Positions 1 to 9,480 are shown, counted from the stretch's first letter. The stretch: DNA of 64,000 bases from an uncultured Clostridia bacterium (GCA_947598205.1 CANQFB010000003.1:124001-188000), one strand, 5' to 3'. Numbers and translations are program-made. The notes: a model not told the origin generated them from the sequence alone.

Positions 1-749
1 TCAATGGTATCGCCCTCGAAGTAGCGCTTCTCCCCGCCGCTTTGGCCCACCGTCCAACCTGCGAAACGGACGTTATCGGGCATATCGAAGGCGGGTGCGG
101 GCACGGTGAAAGATTTGCCGTATCCGACGGCCTGCGAGGGCATGTTCCCGCCGATCTCCACGCCGTCGGGGGCGTTGGAGCGGAAGGAGACGGAAAAGTC
201 GCGGAGCGTAAGATAGAGCTTGAAGGTGAAGCCGGGCACGAGCTTATCCGTAGAGGAGACGCTTTCGGGGTCTTCGACGAGTTCATAGCCGTTGGGAACT
301 TGAAATCCTTCGAGGATGCTCATGGGTTCCTGCCAGATGCCCCTGCCTTCCGCCGAATACTCTGTGCTCAAAACGGCCTCGGCCTCCGCGTATTCGCGGG
401 TGTAGACGTCGATGCGGTAGGGCGCAGAGTACTTCGCCGTGAGCGAGAGCCCTTCCGCGGGCATGGTATCGCCCTCTTCGATCAGATCGGCGCCATCGTA
501 CCAACCTGCGAAGGCGACGCCCCCCTTTGCGAGCTCTTCATTTACCGCGGGCTGCTTGTCCGCGAGAAAATCATAGAGATCGCTCCCCGTCTTCACGGAA
601 TATTCCGTCTCGGAGAGGGCGCCGCCCCCGCCCGCATCGAGCGTGAGGCTTGCCTTCTTTCCCCCTCCGCACGCCCCCGCCAAAACGAGGGATGCGGCGA
701 GCGCCGCCCCGATCGCAGGGATGAGAATTTTCTTTTCGAGCTTCTTCAT
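1..749 (-). CDS. Surface lipoprotein, 3' part cut by window edge
   Basis: Partial gene: it begins at an ATG at 749 and stays open to the left edge. AGGAGGAG lies about 5 nt before the ATG. The N-terminus is a lysine-rich signal peptide ending in a lipobox (LAGAC), so the mature protein should be lipid-anchored on the outer face of the membrane. It then has Listeria-Bacteroides-type repeats: an LTLDAGGGG start, an FAGWYDG core and an LTAKY end, with a second FAGW unit near the edge. It is a close paralogue of the 2,030-residue lipoprotein at 2091-8183, sharing the order lipobox, LTLDAG, FAGWY, MPAE, TAKYSAPY, VYTRE. Function is unknown; adhesion or polymer binding is inference. Remaining length cannot be seen. 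Confidence 0.85.
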   Translation of the reverse strand, partial: MKKLEKKILIPAIGAALAASLVLAGACGGGKKASLTLDAGGGGALSETEYSVKTGSDLYDFLADKQPAVNEELAKGGVAFAGWYDGADLIEEGDTMPAEGLSLTAKYSAPYRIDVYTREYAEAEAVLSTEYSAEGRGIWQEPMSILEGFQVPNGYELVEDPESVSSTDKLVPGFTFKLYLTLRDFSVSFRSNAPDGVEIGGNMPSQAVGYGKSFTVPAPAFDMPDNVRFAGWTVGQSGGEKRYFEGDTI

Positions 750-821
750 GAAACTCCTCCTCATTCGGTCTTCTGCATACAGCGTGCGCATTTATACCGA
801 AAAAATATTATTTACACTTTT

Positions 822-850
822 ATCATATACAATTATTACTTTCATGTCAA
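822..850 (-). promoter_or_regulatory. Sigma-A promoter for the lipoprotein at 749
   Basis: Read on the minus strand: TTGACA (845-850), 17-nt spacer, TATGAT (822-827). The predicted start of transcription is near 815, giving a leader of about 65 nt. It lies back to back with the fba promoter. Confidence 0.7.
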
Positions 851-936
851 CCAATTCGGCGGCATCTCGGCGATTTTTCATTTTCTTTCACGCAGGTGGC
901 GCATATAAATTTTTTTTATGCACGGGCCGCTTTTCC

Positions 937-965
937 TTGCAATTTTCTTGCAAAGGACGTATAAT
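937..965 (+). promoter_or_regulatory. Sigma-A promoter of fba
   Basis: TTGCAA (937-942), 17-nt spacer, TATAAT (960-965). Transcription should start near 972, about 20 nt before the ATG at 992, leaving room for the GGAGGA ribosome site at 981-986. Confidence 0.75.
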
Positions 966-991
966 TGAGAAAAAAGCTTCGGAGGAATTTT

Positions 992-1927
992 ATGCCCCTT
1001 GTAACTACGACGGAAATGTTCAAAAAGGCGTATGCGGGCGGCTATGCCGTCGGCGCGTTCAACGTCAACAATATGGAAATGATACAGGCCATCGTCGAGG
1101 CCGCCTCGGAGTGCCGCTCCCCCGTCATCCTGCAAGTCTCCGCAGGCGCGAGGAAGTATGCGAACCCCGTGTATTTGCGCCATCTCGTCGCGGCCGCCGC
1201 AGAGACGACGGATATTCCCATCGCGATGCACCTCGACCACGGCGCAGACTTCGAGATCTGCAAGGCCTCCATCGACGACGGGTTCACCTCCGTCATGATC
1301 GACGCCTCTTCCAAACCTTGGGAAGAGAACATCGCCCTCACGAAAAAGGTCGTCGAATATGCCCATGCGCACGGCGTGGTCGTCGAAGCGGAGCTCGGAA
1401 AACTCGCAGGCATTGAGGACGACGTGAACGTCGCCGCAAACGACGCCATGTTCACATCCCCCGACGAAGTGCAGGAATTCACCGAGAGGACGGACATTGA
1501 TTCCCTCGCCATCGCGATCGGCACTTCGCACGGGGCTTATAAATTCAAACCCGGTCAAGACCCCAAACTTCGCATCGACATTCTGGAAGAAGTGGGCCGC
1601 CGCCTTCCGGGCTTCCCCATCGTGTTGCACGGCGCATCCAGCGTCCCGCAGGATCAGGTCGCCATCGTCAATGAATTCGGCGGGAACATGCCCAACGCCA
1701 TCGGCATTCCCGAGAGCGAGCTCAAAAAGGCCGCCGCGCTCGCCGTCTGCAAGATCAATATCGACTCGGACCTTCGCGTCGCCTTCACCGCCGCCATCCG
1801 CAAGCACTTTGCCGAGCACCCCGATCATTTCGACCCGCGCCAATACCTCACCGACGCCCGCGCGAACATGAAGGCGCTCATCAAGCACAAGATCTGCGAC
1901 GTTTTAGGCTCCGCCAACAAGGCGTAA
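992..1927 (+). CDS. fba: Fructose-1,6-bisphosphate aldolase, class II
   Basis: 311 residues, a normal length for the zinc-dependent class II aldolase that splits fructose-1,6-bisphosphate into dihydroxyacetone phosphate and glyceraldehyde 3-phosphate in glycolysis. Family motifs seen: AFNVNNMEM near the N-terminus, HLDHG (zinc histidines, about residue 82), the EAELGKLAGIED loop, GTSHGAYK, VLHGASS (zinc histidine and phosphate loop) and CKINIDSDLR. The ATG at 992 is chosen over an in-frame TTG at 965 because GGAGGA sits 5-6 nt upstream and family proteins begin MPLV. It stands alone, with its own promoter and a terminator at 1943-1967. Confidence 0.97.
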   Translation: MPLVTTTEMFKKAYAGGYAVGAFNVNNMEMIQAIVEAASECRSPVILQVSAGARKYANPVYLRHLVAAAAETTDIPIAMHLDHGADFEICKASIDDGFTSVMIDASSKPWEENIALTKKVVEYAHAHGVVVEAELGKLAGIEDDVNVAANDAMFTSPDEVQEFTERTDIDSLAIAIGTSHGAYKFKPGQDPKLRIDILEEVGRRLPGFPIVLHGASSVPQDQVAIVNEFGGNMPNAIGIPESELKKAAALAVCKINIDSDLRVAFTAAIRKHFAEHPDHFDPRQYLTDARANMKALIKHKICDVLGSANKA

Positions 1928-1942
1928 ATCAAAAAATGAAGT

Positions 1943-1967
1943 CCCCGCTCCCGCGGGGATTTTTTGT
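1943..1967 (+). terminator. Terminator after fba
   Basis: CCCCGC / GCGGGG stem with a TCCC loop, followed by a run of T residues. Confidence 0.85.
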
Positions 1968-2021
1968 TGAAAAAGCCTTCCCCCCGTCGGGGGGAGTCAA
2001 GAGGGCAGTTCAACCCCAAAA

Positions 2022-2053
2022 GAAAAGGAAGGAGCGGGGCTCCTTCCTTTTTG
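2022..2053. terminator. Bidirectional terminator between convergent fba and lipoprotein genes
   Basis: About 13-bp stem (AAAAGGAAGGAGC / GCTCCTTCCTTTT) with a GGG loop; A and T runs on both sides let it serve both strands. For the minus-strand lipoprotein it lies about 40 nt past the stop at 2091. Confidence 0.8.
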
Positions 2054-2090
2054 TGTTGGGTTTTTGTATACTGCCGATTGTGAATGAAAG

Positions 2091-5000
2091 TCAAATCTCT
2101 TCCATCTGAACGGTTACCGCGTAAACCGTCTCGCCGCCCTCCACAGATGTGGTGATCTCAACGGTGTATTTTTCATATTCCGTCGAGAAGACGAAGGTCA
2201 CTTTGTTTCCGTCTTCCGTTTTGGTCACATTATTCGCGTCATAGGTCATCTCGTCGTTATACCACCAACCATTATATTCCCTATGCGTTTTAATGGACTG
2301 TAAACCGATGACCTTGCCGTCTTGGTCGACGAGGAAATTGACATCGTAGTAGTTTTCGCCTTCGTCATGCTCGGTCTCGACGGTCATCGAAGCCTGCGAG
2401 GCAACGGTGACTACGATGTGTGCCTTCACACCGTCTGCCGCCGGCACATACTTCACGGTGTAGCTGGTCGTGCCGCTGTTTTTGGGAACCGTCACGATAA
2501 ACGTGTTCTCTTCCAAACCTTTTTCGACCTTCGGCCCAAAGTACCCTTCTCCGTAGATGGTTTGGAAGGACTTGCTTTCCTCATCGTAGATGGCAAACTC
2601 GAAGAGCTGTTCCATCTCCGTCGCGTCCTTTTGGGAATTGAGGAAGGTCGCGCGGAACTGATTGGACGTCTCCGTTTCAACATAGACGGTATACATCTCC
2701 ACCGACGTCGATGTGACGGTGAAGGAAGGCGTATCGCCGTCCTTGTAGGTGACGGTGTAGGTAGTCGTCGTGCGGATGCCCTCTTCTGTCGTGATAACAT
2801 CGAAAGTGAAGATGCCGGCCTGACCGTATACGGAACTTGAAATCATGTTCCTATAAAGCAAGCCCTTCAGCCCGAAGGAAGTCAGTCTTGCGGGAGTGCC
2901 GTCGGCAGCAAATTGCTCGAATACTGCGCGGTAAGTCTCGTCTTCGCTAAAGAGGATGCGTTCCCCGAGTTTCTTTTCGGAGGTCTTTTCCGCCATATTC
3001 ACATCGACCCGATAGGTATCCGTGGCGTTCTCGCGAATGTCGAACGAGAATATCCCGTCTGTAAATGCCGACCAACCGTAGATGTAGCTACTCGGATGTC
3101 CGCCATATGTCGCAAAGGCAATGTTAGTCGTGATGTCGGTAAAGAACCCGAATCCCGTAACCTCTGCCGCGAACGCGAATGTGAATTCGACGGCGGTCTG
3201 CTTATCGCCCTCTTTGACGGTGAGGGTGTGCGCCGCATAAGTGCGGTAGTAGGTCGTGCCGCCAAGCTCAAATACGGAGGCGTTTGCGGCGATCGTCACT
3301 TCCTGTCCACCTTCGCTTGCCGCGATTTTCACGTTTGTGCCTTCCAAAGTCCAGGTGTAGGCATTCTCCGCCGTATTCCAGCCATATTCGTATGTGTACT
3401 TCGTGGCGCCCTCTTTGTTGAACACGATATAAGCCGTGGCGTCGGCGCTCATGAACTCCGCGACCTGCGACCAATCTTGGAAGTCCTGCTTCCAGCCTTC
3501 AATCTTGGTAAGATCGATAAAGCCAAGCAGGATCTTGACGGGAGCCTCTCCGTTTTCGTTGTAAGCTCCCTTCTCGATGTCGTCGAATGCCGTATCGGCG
3601 ATCGTGAGCTTGGAAAGGTCTTTCACGGCAGTGAGGTCGAGCGCCATCGTCCCGGATCCGGGGTTGACGATGTGCATGAACGCCTGCTCGCCGATGGACT
3701 CGATGTCTCGCAAGGTGACCGTACCCGTGCGCATCTGGTTGCAATTGTAGAAGGCGCGTGCGCCGATCTTCTTCAATGCGGGGAAGTTCAAATTCGAGAT
3801 CGCATTCATCGCGCCATTCGAGATAAACGTTGTGTAGAAAGCCTCATCACCGATCTCGGTCACCTTCTCCGAAGAGAGCGTTTGGTCGTTATCCGTACTG
3901 ATATTGCTCTCGTAGAAGGCGCGGGCGCCGATGATTTCAACCTCGTTAAAGTCGATCTTGCCCCGGATGGTCATGTAGGCGAACACGCCTTCGGCGATCT
4001 CAGTCACGCGGTCGGGGATCTTAAGCCCGTTCGTGCGGATCGTCGGCCCTTGGTATGCGTAGAGCACGCCGTCCTCGATGACGAATTCGCTATCGTCGCG
4101 GATGAAGGTGCCCTTCTCATTCACTTTGAAGTAGAAGAGCTCATGGTCGTTTGCGAATACGACGAGGGTCTCCGTGAGGAACTCGTAGTTGCCGTAGTGG
4201 GTATCGCCGTAGCGGTCGGTATAGACGCCGCTGTAGATGGTATCCCCCTCCATGTGATAGCCGAGGGTGTAGAGCGAGAGCACCGACCAATCTTCGTTGA
4301 CATAGAGGTGCTCTTCCTTGACGTTCACGAAGACATACCACATCTCGCCGTCTCTTCCGACGGTGTAGATGCGAAGATCGATCACATCGCCTTCGTCGGG
4401 CGTGAAGCGGCCTGATTGCGTATCTTCATCATAGGTATATACGCCCTGCACGTCCTCTTTGCCCTTCTCTTTGAGGGTGGCGTTGCCGTGTCCGTCGAAG
4501 TAGAGGAGGACGTCCTCGTTGATGGCCGCCTTCTCGAAGAGCGCGAAAGTGCCCGAGGAATTATCGCGGCGGGAGACATTGATCACGTTGCCTTCGGCGT
4601 CTGTGATCACGTCGAAGAGGAAGTGCCGCTCTTGGACAAGTTGGTAAACATCGCCGCCTGCGATCATGTATTCGGCATAGAAGAAGAGCTGTTTGCCGTC
4701 TTTGGAGTGGTCGCCCGGCTCCACGCCGTACTCGCTCTGCTTGGGCGAATTGTCGATGAGGTTCTCCCTGCCGAACGAGCCGAGCCAAATTACCCCGTTC
4801 GCATCTTTGTAGCTGGAGATCGAATAGCCGTCGCCGGAAATCGTACCGCCCTCTTTTACGTCGTATTCGCCCATGGGCATGATGCGCTCGACGAAGAGGC
4901 CCATCGTCCCGAGGTCATTTCCTTCGGCGTCCTTGATCGCGCTCACCCCTGCGGCGATATAGCTGACCTGTTCGTCGCCCATTTCGTCCTCGTAGGTGAG

Positions 5001-8000
5001 CTCATATTCCGTGAAGGGCTCTTCGTCGCCGAGATCGATCGTCTCGCCCGTCGCCTTGTAATATCCGAGGACTTGAACGGTAGCTCCATCCTCATCGTAA
5101 TACGCCTCGGCGAAGATGCCCTCTTCTTGCTCTGCGCCGAAGAAGACGATGTAGATGTTATAGTAGACCCTTCCCGTCTCGAGCGACATGTAGGCGTAGT
5201 AGCCCGCCTCGGGCGCGGTGACGAGCGTGAAATCTATCGCCGCATCGCCATCTTGGTCGAGCGTGAGGAGAAAGAGCTTTTCCTCTCCGTTTGTGCCCTT
5301 TATTCGGACCAAATAGTTATTATTGTACTTTGCCAATAAATCGTAAGCGCCCGTGAACGCAACTGCCCCTTCTTCTGCGGGGGTGTAAGTCGCGCCGCCG
5401 AAGCCGTCGAATTTGAGCGAAGAACCGTCTTCCGCCGCTACATCCCAGTGATAGGCTTGGTCATCGACCACCGCGGCAGTCTTGCCGTTGAAGGTTTTGA
5501 TCGAGAAGAACATCCCCTCCTCTCCGCCATAGACATGATAGAATTCTTCGAGGTCTTCGTCTTGCGGATCGTCGAGCGTGAGCGTATAGGTTTCACCGTC
5601 ATAAACAAGGTCGCCATGCAAGAGCACCTCCTCCCCGTCTCCGACGGCGAGCAGGATGCCCGCGCGCTTCGGCGTCACTTCATCCGTGGGCAGCCCCTCG
5701 ATGAAGTAGATGCGGTCGAAGTAGTCGTCCTGCCCGGGATACTGCTTCAAGACGATGTCGAGAAGTTCGTTCTCGCCAACAATGGTATCGAACACAAAAT
5801 CGGAATCGCTTGCGCGGAGGCAAACGGAGGTGTCGCCGAAGACGTATTCGCGGAGCATGTAGCCGTCGTCATTCTCGTCGTAGTAATCGTAGTCGTAAAT
5901 GTCGTGGGATTGGTATTCGCCATAGGCGTAAGTCTTGCCGCCGTAGGTGAGCGCGCCCCACTTATCCACTTTGAGCGTCTTCTCCCCCTCGCCCACTGTG
6001 AGCGTTTCCATATAGGGAAGGGTCATCTCGATCCTGCCGTCCTCCGCAAAGCGGAACTCGAAGAGAATCTTGTCGCCTGCAAGCCGGCTTTGGAAGGTAA
6101 AGACGCCCGCCTCGTCCGTCTTCGCCGTAGCGTTGCCATAGTCGATCCCGGCGCTGTATTGGGTCTCGCCGTCGAAGGTATCGATGAAATAGGAGTAGAC
6201 CCCGACGACAACGTCGTTGAAGAAATAGAGGAAACCGCCGTCGTACAGGTTTTTAAGCCCGCCTTCGCCGCCCTCATAGATCCCGTACGTCTTTTTGAGG
6301 GAATGGGCAATATCCACGACCTTGGGCTGGGCATCCGAAGTCAAATAGTAGGGAAGACCGTTGAAATCGTCGAACTGGACATAGAACGTCTTTTCCGACG
6401 TCTTCATCGCGAGATACTCGATGCTGATGCCGTGCTCCACGATCTTCCCGATGGTATATGTCGCTTCGACGAGCCGCGACTCGCCGTCGGCCCCTTCCGC
6501 AGGCTTTTCGAGGTAGTTCGCGCCGCCGAAGCCGTCGAGGGTGAGCGAAGTGGTCCCCGCCATAATATCGGCGTAAGCGGGGAAAGACCCCCTGAAGCCG
6601 TCTTCGAGGCGGAAGATGCCGTCGAAAGCCCTGCCGTTGGCGGTGAAGCTCTTCTTCTCGAGGCGGAAGAGCACATAGCCTTCCTCCGAAGTCTCCGTCG
6701 CGGGACGGACGAGCGCATAGTTGACGGGAGCGTCTGCCGTGGCAGAGATCCCCTCCTCGCCGCTCTCTACGATGACGCTCTCGAGGCCGTAGTAGGTGGT
6801 CACGGCGCGCTTATACTCGCCGTTCAGAAGCTGATACATGCCCGCGGAAGCGAAGCCCTGCCCGTCGTACATGCCGTCGAGCTGAAGGGCCGTCGTCGCA
6901 TCGTAGCCTTCGCCGCCCTCGGTGTAGAACGCATAGAAGCCGCGCTCCCCGCCTACATTCTCAACCGTGCGCGTGAAGCGGTTCTCCTTCGTTGTGCCGT
7001 CTACAAAGAGGGTGAAGAAGAAGGATTGGTCGCCCTCGAAGAAATAGTCGCCCGTCACGGGATCGACGGAATAGGAGCCTTCCTTCGAGACGGGATCGCC
7101 CTCATCGGGCGTCACGGTGTAGGTCACAGCGCCCTTCGCGCCGAACTTCAGTTCTTCCTTTTGCCCGCCGTCGAAGACGAAGGTCTTGCCCTCGAGATCG
7201 CGGAAATAGTAGTAGTAATCCTCGCCCACGAGCTTGCCCTCGAGGACGGTCTTGCCCTCGGCCTCAAAGGTGAAGACGTTAAGGTTGGGATCGTAGACCC
7301 CCCTCTTTTCGGGAAGCCCCGCGCGGTGGAGATAGGCGTCGCCCGTCTCTTCGGAGACGAAGATATAGTCGCCGCCGTCGAAGACGTCCGTCCTGCCCGT
7401 GATCCAATGCGCATAGAGATCGAAACTCTCGGCCACGGTGACGCTGTCGCCCGCGGTGAATTCGATCGGGCCGTTTTCCGTCTTCGACCAGCCGATCAGG
7501 CAATAGTTATCGGGCGCGGTAAACTCAGTCGCGGGAATGGTGTATGATAGGCCGCGGCCGACGGTCGCAGTGGGCATCACCCCGCCGATCTCGACGCCTG
7601 CGGGGGCGTTGGGACGGAAGGAGATGTAGCACGGATCGAACACCAGATAGAGCTTAAAGGTGAAGCCGACCTCGAGTTTGTTTGTAGAAACCACGTTCAA
7701 AGTGTCCTTATCATCGAAAGCGTAGCCCCCGGGAAGTTCGAGGGAGGCGGGATCGAGGGTGACCTTCTCGTGCCAGAAGCCCGTGCCTTCCGTCGAATAT
7801 TCGGCGGAGAGAACGGCCTCGGACTGCGCCGATTCGCGCGTGTAGACCTCTATGTGATAGGGCGCCGAATACTTCGCCGTGAGGGTGAGGGGCTCGGCGG
7901 GCATCTCCGTTCCCTCTGCGACAAGTTCGGTACCGTTGTACCAGCCTGCAAAGGTAATGCCCTGCGCCGAGAGGACGGGCGACTTATCCTTCAGGAAGTC

Positions 8001-8183
8001 GGAAAGATCGGCCCCTGCCTTCACGGAGTATGCCGTCTTGGAAAGGGTGCCGCCCTCGCCCGCATCGAGCGTGAGCTTGACCTTCTTCCCGCCTCCGCAT
8101 GCCGTAAGAAGCGCCAAAGACGCCGAAACGGCAAACACTACGGAGACGCCCGCAAGTAAAATGCGACGGGTTTTTTTCTTCAT
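2091..8183 (-). CDS. Giant surface lipoprotein with GWY repeats and BspA-type LRRs
   Basis: 2,030 residues from the ATG at 8183 (AAAGGAG upstream; the earlier in-frame start would add six residues before the signal peptide). The signal peptide ends in lipobox LLTAC, lipidated Cys 29. Residues about 38-105 and 190-265 are Listeria-Bacteroides-type repeats (FAGWYNG, LIGWSKT). A long middle part repeats beta-rich units of about 60-90 residues (FDGFGGATY, LDGFGGANY), like lipocalin-type 'LDGFG' repeats of gut Clostridia. About residues 1385-1530 form BspA-like leucine-rich repeats (ITEIGDEAFY, KKIGARAFYNC, ESIGEQAFM). No C-terminal wall anchor is present, so the lipid is the only anchor. Likely a surface binding protein; the ligand is unknown. 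Paralogue of the gene at 1-749. Confidence 0.88.
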   Translation of the reverse strand: MKKKTRRILLAGVSVVFAVSASLALLTACGGGKKVKLTLDAGEGGTLSKTAYSVKAGADLSDFLKDKSPVLSAQGITFAGWYNGTELVAEGTEMPAEPLTLTAKYSAPYHIEVYTRESAQSEAVLSAEYSTEGTGFWHEKVTLDPASLELPGGYAFDDKDTLNVVSTNKLEVGFTFKLYLVFDPCYISFRPNAPAGVEIGGVMPTATVGRGLSYTIPATEFTAPDNYCLIGWSKTENGPIEFTAGDSVTVAESFDLYAHWITGRTDVFDGGDYIFVSEETGDAYLHRAGLPEKRGVYDPNLNVFTFEAEGKTVLEGKLVGEDYYYYFRDLEGKTFVFDGGQKEELKFGAKGAVTYTVTPDEGDPVSKEGSYSVDPVTGDYFFEGDQSFFFTLFVDGTTKENRFTRTVENVGGERGFYAFYTEGGEGYDATTALQLDGMYDGQGFASAGMYQLLNGEYKRAVTTYYGLESVIVESGEEGISATADAPVNYALVRPATETSEEGYVLFRLEKKSFTANGRAFDGIFRLEDGFRGSFPAYADIMAGTTSLTLDGFGGANYLEKPAEGADGESRLVEATYTIGKIVEHGISIEYLAMKTSEKTFYVQFDDFNGLPYYLTSDAQPKVVDIAHSLKKTYGIYEGGEGGLKNLYDGGFLYFFNDVVVGVYSYFIDTFDGETQYSAGIDYGNATAKTDEAGVFTFQSRLAGDKILFEFRFAEDGRIEMTLPYMETLTVGEGEKTLKVDKWGALTYGGKTYAYGEYQSHDIYDYDYYDENDDGYMLREYVFGDTSVCLRASDSDFVFDTIVGENELLDIVLKQYPGQDDYFDRIYFIEGLPTDEVTPKRAGILLAVGDGEEVLLHGDLVYDGETYTLTLDDPQDEDLEEFYHVYGGEEGMFFSIKTFNGKTAAVVDDQAYHWDVAAEDGSSLKFDGFGGATYTPAEEGAVAFTGAYDLLAKYNNNYLVRIKGTNGEEKLFLLTLDQDGDAAIDFTLVTAPEAGYYAYMSLETGRVYYNIYIVFFGAEQEEGIFAEAYYDEDGATVQVLGYYKATGETIDLGDEEPFTEYELTYEDEMGDEQVSYIAAGVSAIKDAEGNDLGTMGLFVERIMPMGEYDVKEGGTISGDGYSISSYKDANGVIWLGSFGRENLIDNSPKQSEYGVEPGDHSKDGKQLFFYAEYMIAGGDVYQLVQERHFLFDVITDAEGNVINVSRRDNSSGTFALFEKAAINEDVLLYFDGHGNATLKEKGKEDVQGVYTYDEDTQSGRFTPDEGDVIDLRIYTVGRDGEMWYVFVNVKEEHLYVNEDWSVLSLYTLGYHMEGDTIYSGVYTDRYGDTHYGNYEFLTETLVVFANDHELFYFKVNEKGTFIRDDSEFVIEDGVLYAYQGPTIRTNGLKIPDRVTEIAEGVFAYMTIRGKIDFNEVEIIGARAFYESNISTDNDQTLSSEKVTEIGDEAFYTTFISNGAMNAISNLNFPALKKIGARAFYNCNQMRTGTVTLRDIESIGEQAFMHIVNPGSGTMALDLTAVKDLSKLTIADTAFDDIEKGAYNENGEAPVKILLGFIDLTKIEGWKQDFQDWSQVAEFMSADATAYIVFNKEGATKYTYEYGWNTAENAYTWTLEGTNVKIAASEGGQEVTIAANASVFELGGTTYYRTYAAHTLTVKEGDKQTAVEFTFAFAAEVTGFGFFTDITTNIAFATYGGHPSSYIYGWSAFTDGIFSFDIRENATDTYRVDVNMAEKTSEKKLGERILFSEDETYRAVFEQFAADGTPARLTSFGLKGLLYRNMISSSVYGQAGIFTFDVITTEEGIRTTTTYTVTYKDGDTPSFTVTSTSVEMYTVYVETETSNQFRATFLNSQKDATEMEQLFEFAIYDEESKSFQTIYGEGYFGPKVEKGLEENTFIVTVPKNSGTTSYTVKYVPAADGVKAHIVVTVASQASMTVETEHDEGENYYDVNFLVDQDGKVIGLQSIKTHREYNGWWYNDEMTYDANNVTKTEDGNKVTFVFSTEYEKYTVEITTSVEGGETVYAVTVQMEEI

Positions 8184-8253
8184 AGCTTGCTCCTTTTGCA
8201 AATATCTGCATAAAAATTAAATTATACGAATATTTACGAGAAAATGTGTAAAC

Positions 8254-8304
8254 AAATATATCATCTCCTCAATATATTTGTCACGGAACGGGTCTGATGA
8301 CCCG
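8254..8304. promoter_or_regulatory. Two inverted repeats in the divergent lipoprotein/XRE region
   Basis: AAATATAT (8254-8261) and ATATATTT (8272-8279) form one inverted repeat; CGGGTC-TGAT-GACCCG (8289-8304) forms a second. They lie between a TATAAT at 8222-8227 serving the minus-strand lipoprotein and the start of the small XRE gene. Good candidates for the XRE protein's own operators; this is inference. Confidence 0.4.
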
Positions 8305-8343
8305 CGTTGTGACTTTAGACCCGAATTTGAGTATCATAAGAGT

Positions 8344-8547
8344 ATGTATCCCTTCCAAGACGTGATCAAGGAGATCATGCAGCTCAATAATTTGAGCAGA
8401 CAAAAGTTTGCCGATATTCTCGGGGTGGACCAGACGACGGTCGGCCAGTGGCTCCACGGCAAGAAAAAGCCCGGATACGATAGTATCGCGGCCCTGTATG
8501 AGAAGTTCGGCGTCGAGCCCAACCTCCTCTTCGGCATCGAAAAATGA
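8344..8547 (+). CDS. Small XRE-family DNA-binding regulator
   Basis: 67 residues, nearly all one Cro/CI helix-turn-helix: SRQKFADILGVDQTTVGQWLHG is the HTH core, followed by KKKPGYDSIAALYEKFGVEPNLLFG. No ligand domain. ATG 8344 is chosen because homologous domains begin about 8 residues before the first helix; there is no Shine-Dalgarno, and a TATCAT box (8332-8337) ends 6 nt before the ATG, so the transcript may be leaderless. It is divergent from the giant lipoprotein, so it may control that gene and itself. Terminator follows at 8566-8604. Confidence 0.85.
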   Translation: MYPFQDVIKEIMQLNNLSRQKFADILGVDQTTVGQWLHGKKKPGYDSIAALYEKFGVEPNLLFGIEK

Positions 8548-8565
8548 CCTGAAAACGGGAGCATG

Positions 8566-8604
8566 CAAGAGCCCCGCGCTATTTTGCGCGGGGCTCTTGG
8601 TTTT
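8566..8604 (+). terminator. Terminator between XRE gene and ktrA
   Basis: 14-bp stem CAAGAGCCCCGCGC / GCGCGGGGCTCTTG, then GTTTTG. It also lies just past the ktrA stop (8616) and may end that transcript too. Confidence 0.8.
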
Positions 8605-8615
8605 GAGAAATTTCT

Positions 8616-9272
8616 TTACTTCTGTTTGTTGGTGAAGGAGAGGATGAGCTCGGTGTTGCCGAACACGACGAATTGATCCCCTTCCTCAAACACATAGTCG
8701 CCGTCGAGGGAGTTGATGACCTCGCCCGTCGGCTTCTTGACGGTGAGGATATTCATGCCGAGCTTCTTCCTCGGGTTGATGTCGATCAGCTTCTTCTTGA
8801 TCCATTTCTTGGGGCAGGCGAGCTCGAAGATGGAATACTCGCTGTCGAGGTCGATATAATTGATGACGTTTGAGGAGTTGAGGCGCACGGCGAGCTTTTC
8901 CGCAATATCCTTATCGGGGTAGATGACCTCGTCCGCCCCGACGCGGAGGAGGAATTTGCTCTGGATCTCGGTGGAAGCCTTGGAGATGATGCGCTTCGCC
9001 CCGAGGTCTTTAAGGTTGGCCGTGACCTCCAGAGAGGCCTGAAAATCATCGCTGATGGCGACGATGCAGGCGTCGTAAGAGGGAACGTCCATCGACCTCA
9101 GGTTCTCGAGGTTCATGCAGTTTGCGATGAGCGCATTGGTATATTTGGGGGCGAGAGCGTCGATGGTGTCTTCGCTCTTATCGACGATGGTCACTTCGTC
9201 GTGCATCGCGAGCATCCTCTCGCCGAGCGTCCGCCCGAATTTTCCCATTCCGATGAGAAGAAATGATTTCAT
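8616..9272 (-). CDS. ktrA: Ktr potassium uptake gating subunit (RCK domain)
   Basis: 218 residues. Cytoplasmic ring protein that gates the KtrB channel in response to nucleotides. The N-terminal Rossmann RCK-N domain has the GMGKFG nucleotide loop (residues about 8-13), the acidic VDKSED end of beta2 and DACIVAISDD. The C-terminal half is an RCK-C (TrkA-C) domain with NPRKKLGMNILTVKK and GDQFVVFG; this domain binds c-di-AMP in Gram-positive KtrA. ATG 9272 with AAGGAG upstream. Downstream of ktrB on the same strand, separated by 208 nt that hold a long inverted repeat. Confidence 0.95.
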   Translation of the reverse strand: MKSFLLIGMGKFGRTLGERMLAMHDEVTIVDKSEDTIDALAPKYTNALIANCMNLENLRSMDVPSYDACIVAISDDFQASLEVTANLKDLGAKRIISKASTEIQSKFLLRVGADEVIYPDKDIAEKLAVRLNSSNVINYIDLDSEYSIFELACPKKWIKKKLIDINPRKKLGMNILTVKKPTGEVINSLDGDYVFEEGDQFVVFGNTELILSFTNKQK

Positions 9273-9291
9273 ATAAACTCCTTGCTTATTT

Positions 9292-9351
9292 CGCAAATTT
9301 CTTTCTATCAGACCCCCCCTGCGGGACATACTGCGGGCAAAGAAATTTGCG
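9292..9351 (-). promoter_or_regulatory. Long inverted repeat in the ktrB-ktrA gap
   Basis: Perfect 13-bp arms CGCAAATTTCTTT (9292-9304) and AAAGAAATTTGCG (9339-9351) enclose a 34-nt loop that holds CCCCCCC and two TGCGGG copies. It begins 20 nt before the ktrA start and would fold in any transcript reading into ktrA. No known riboswitch consensus (such as ydaO) was recognised. Confidence 0.5.
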
Positions 9352-9480
9352 AGGGGTTAATTTTTCTTATCTCTAAACCGTTTTCTGAAAGAGCCGACCG
9401 CAACAAGCGAATGTGAAACGGTCTGCCCATTCGTCTCGCGCGTATTTGTTTTCAAAGAAAAGAAATCGCGCGAAAAATTT

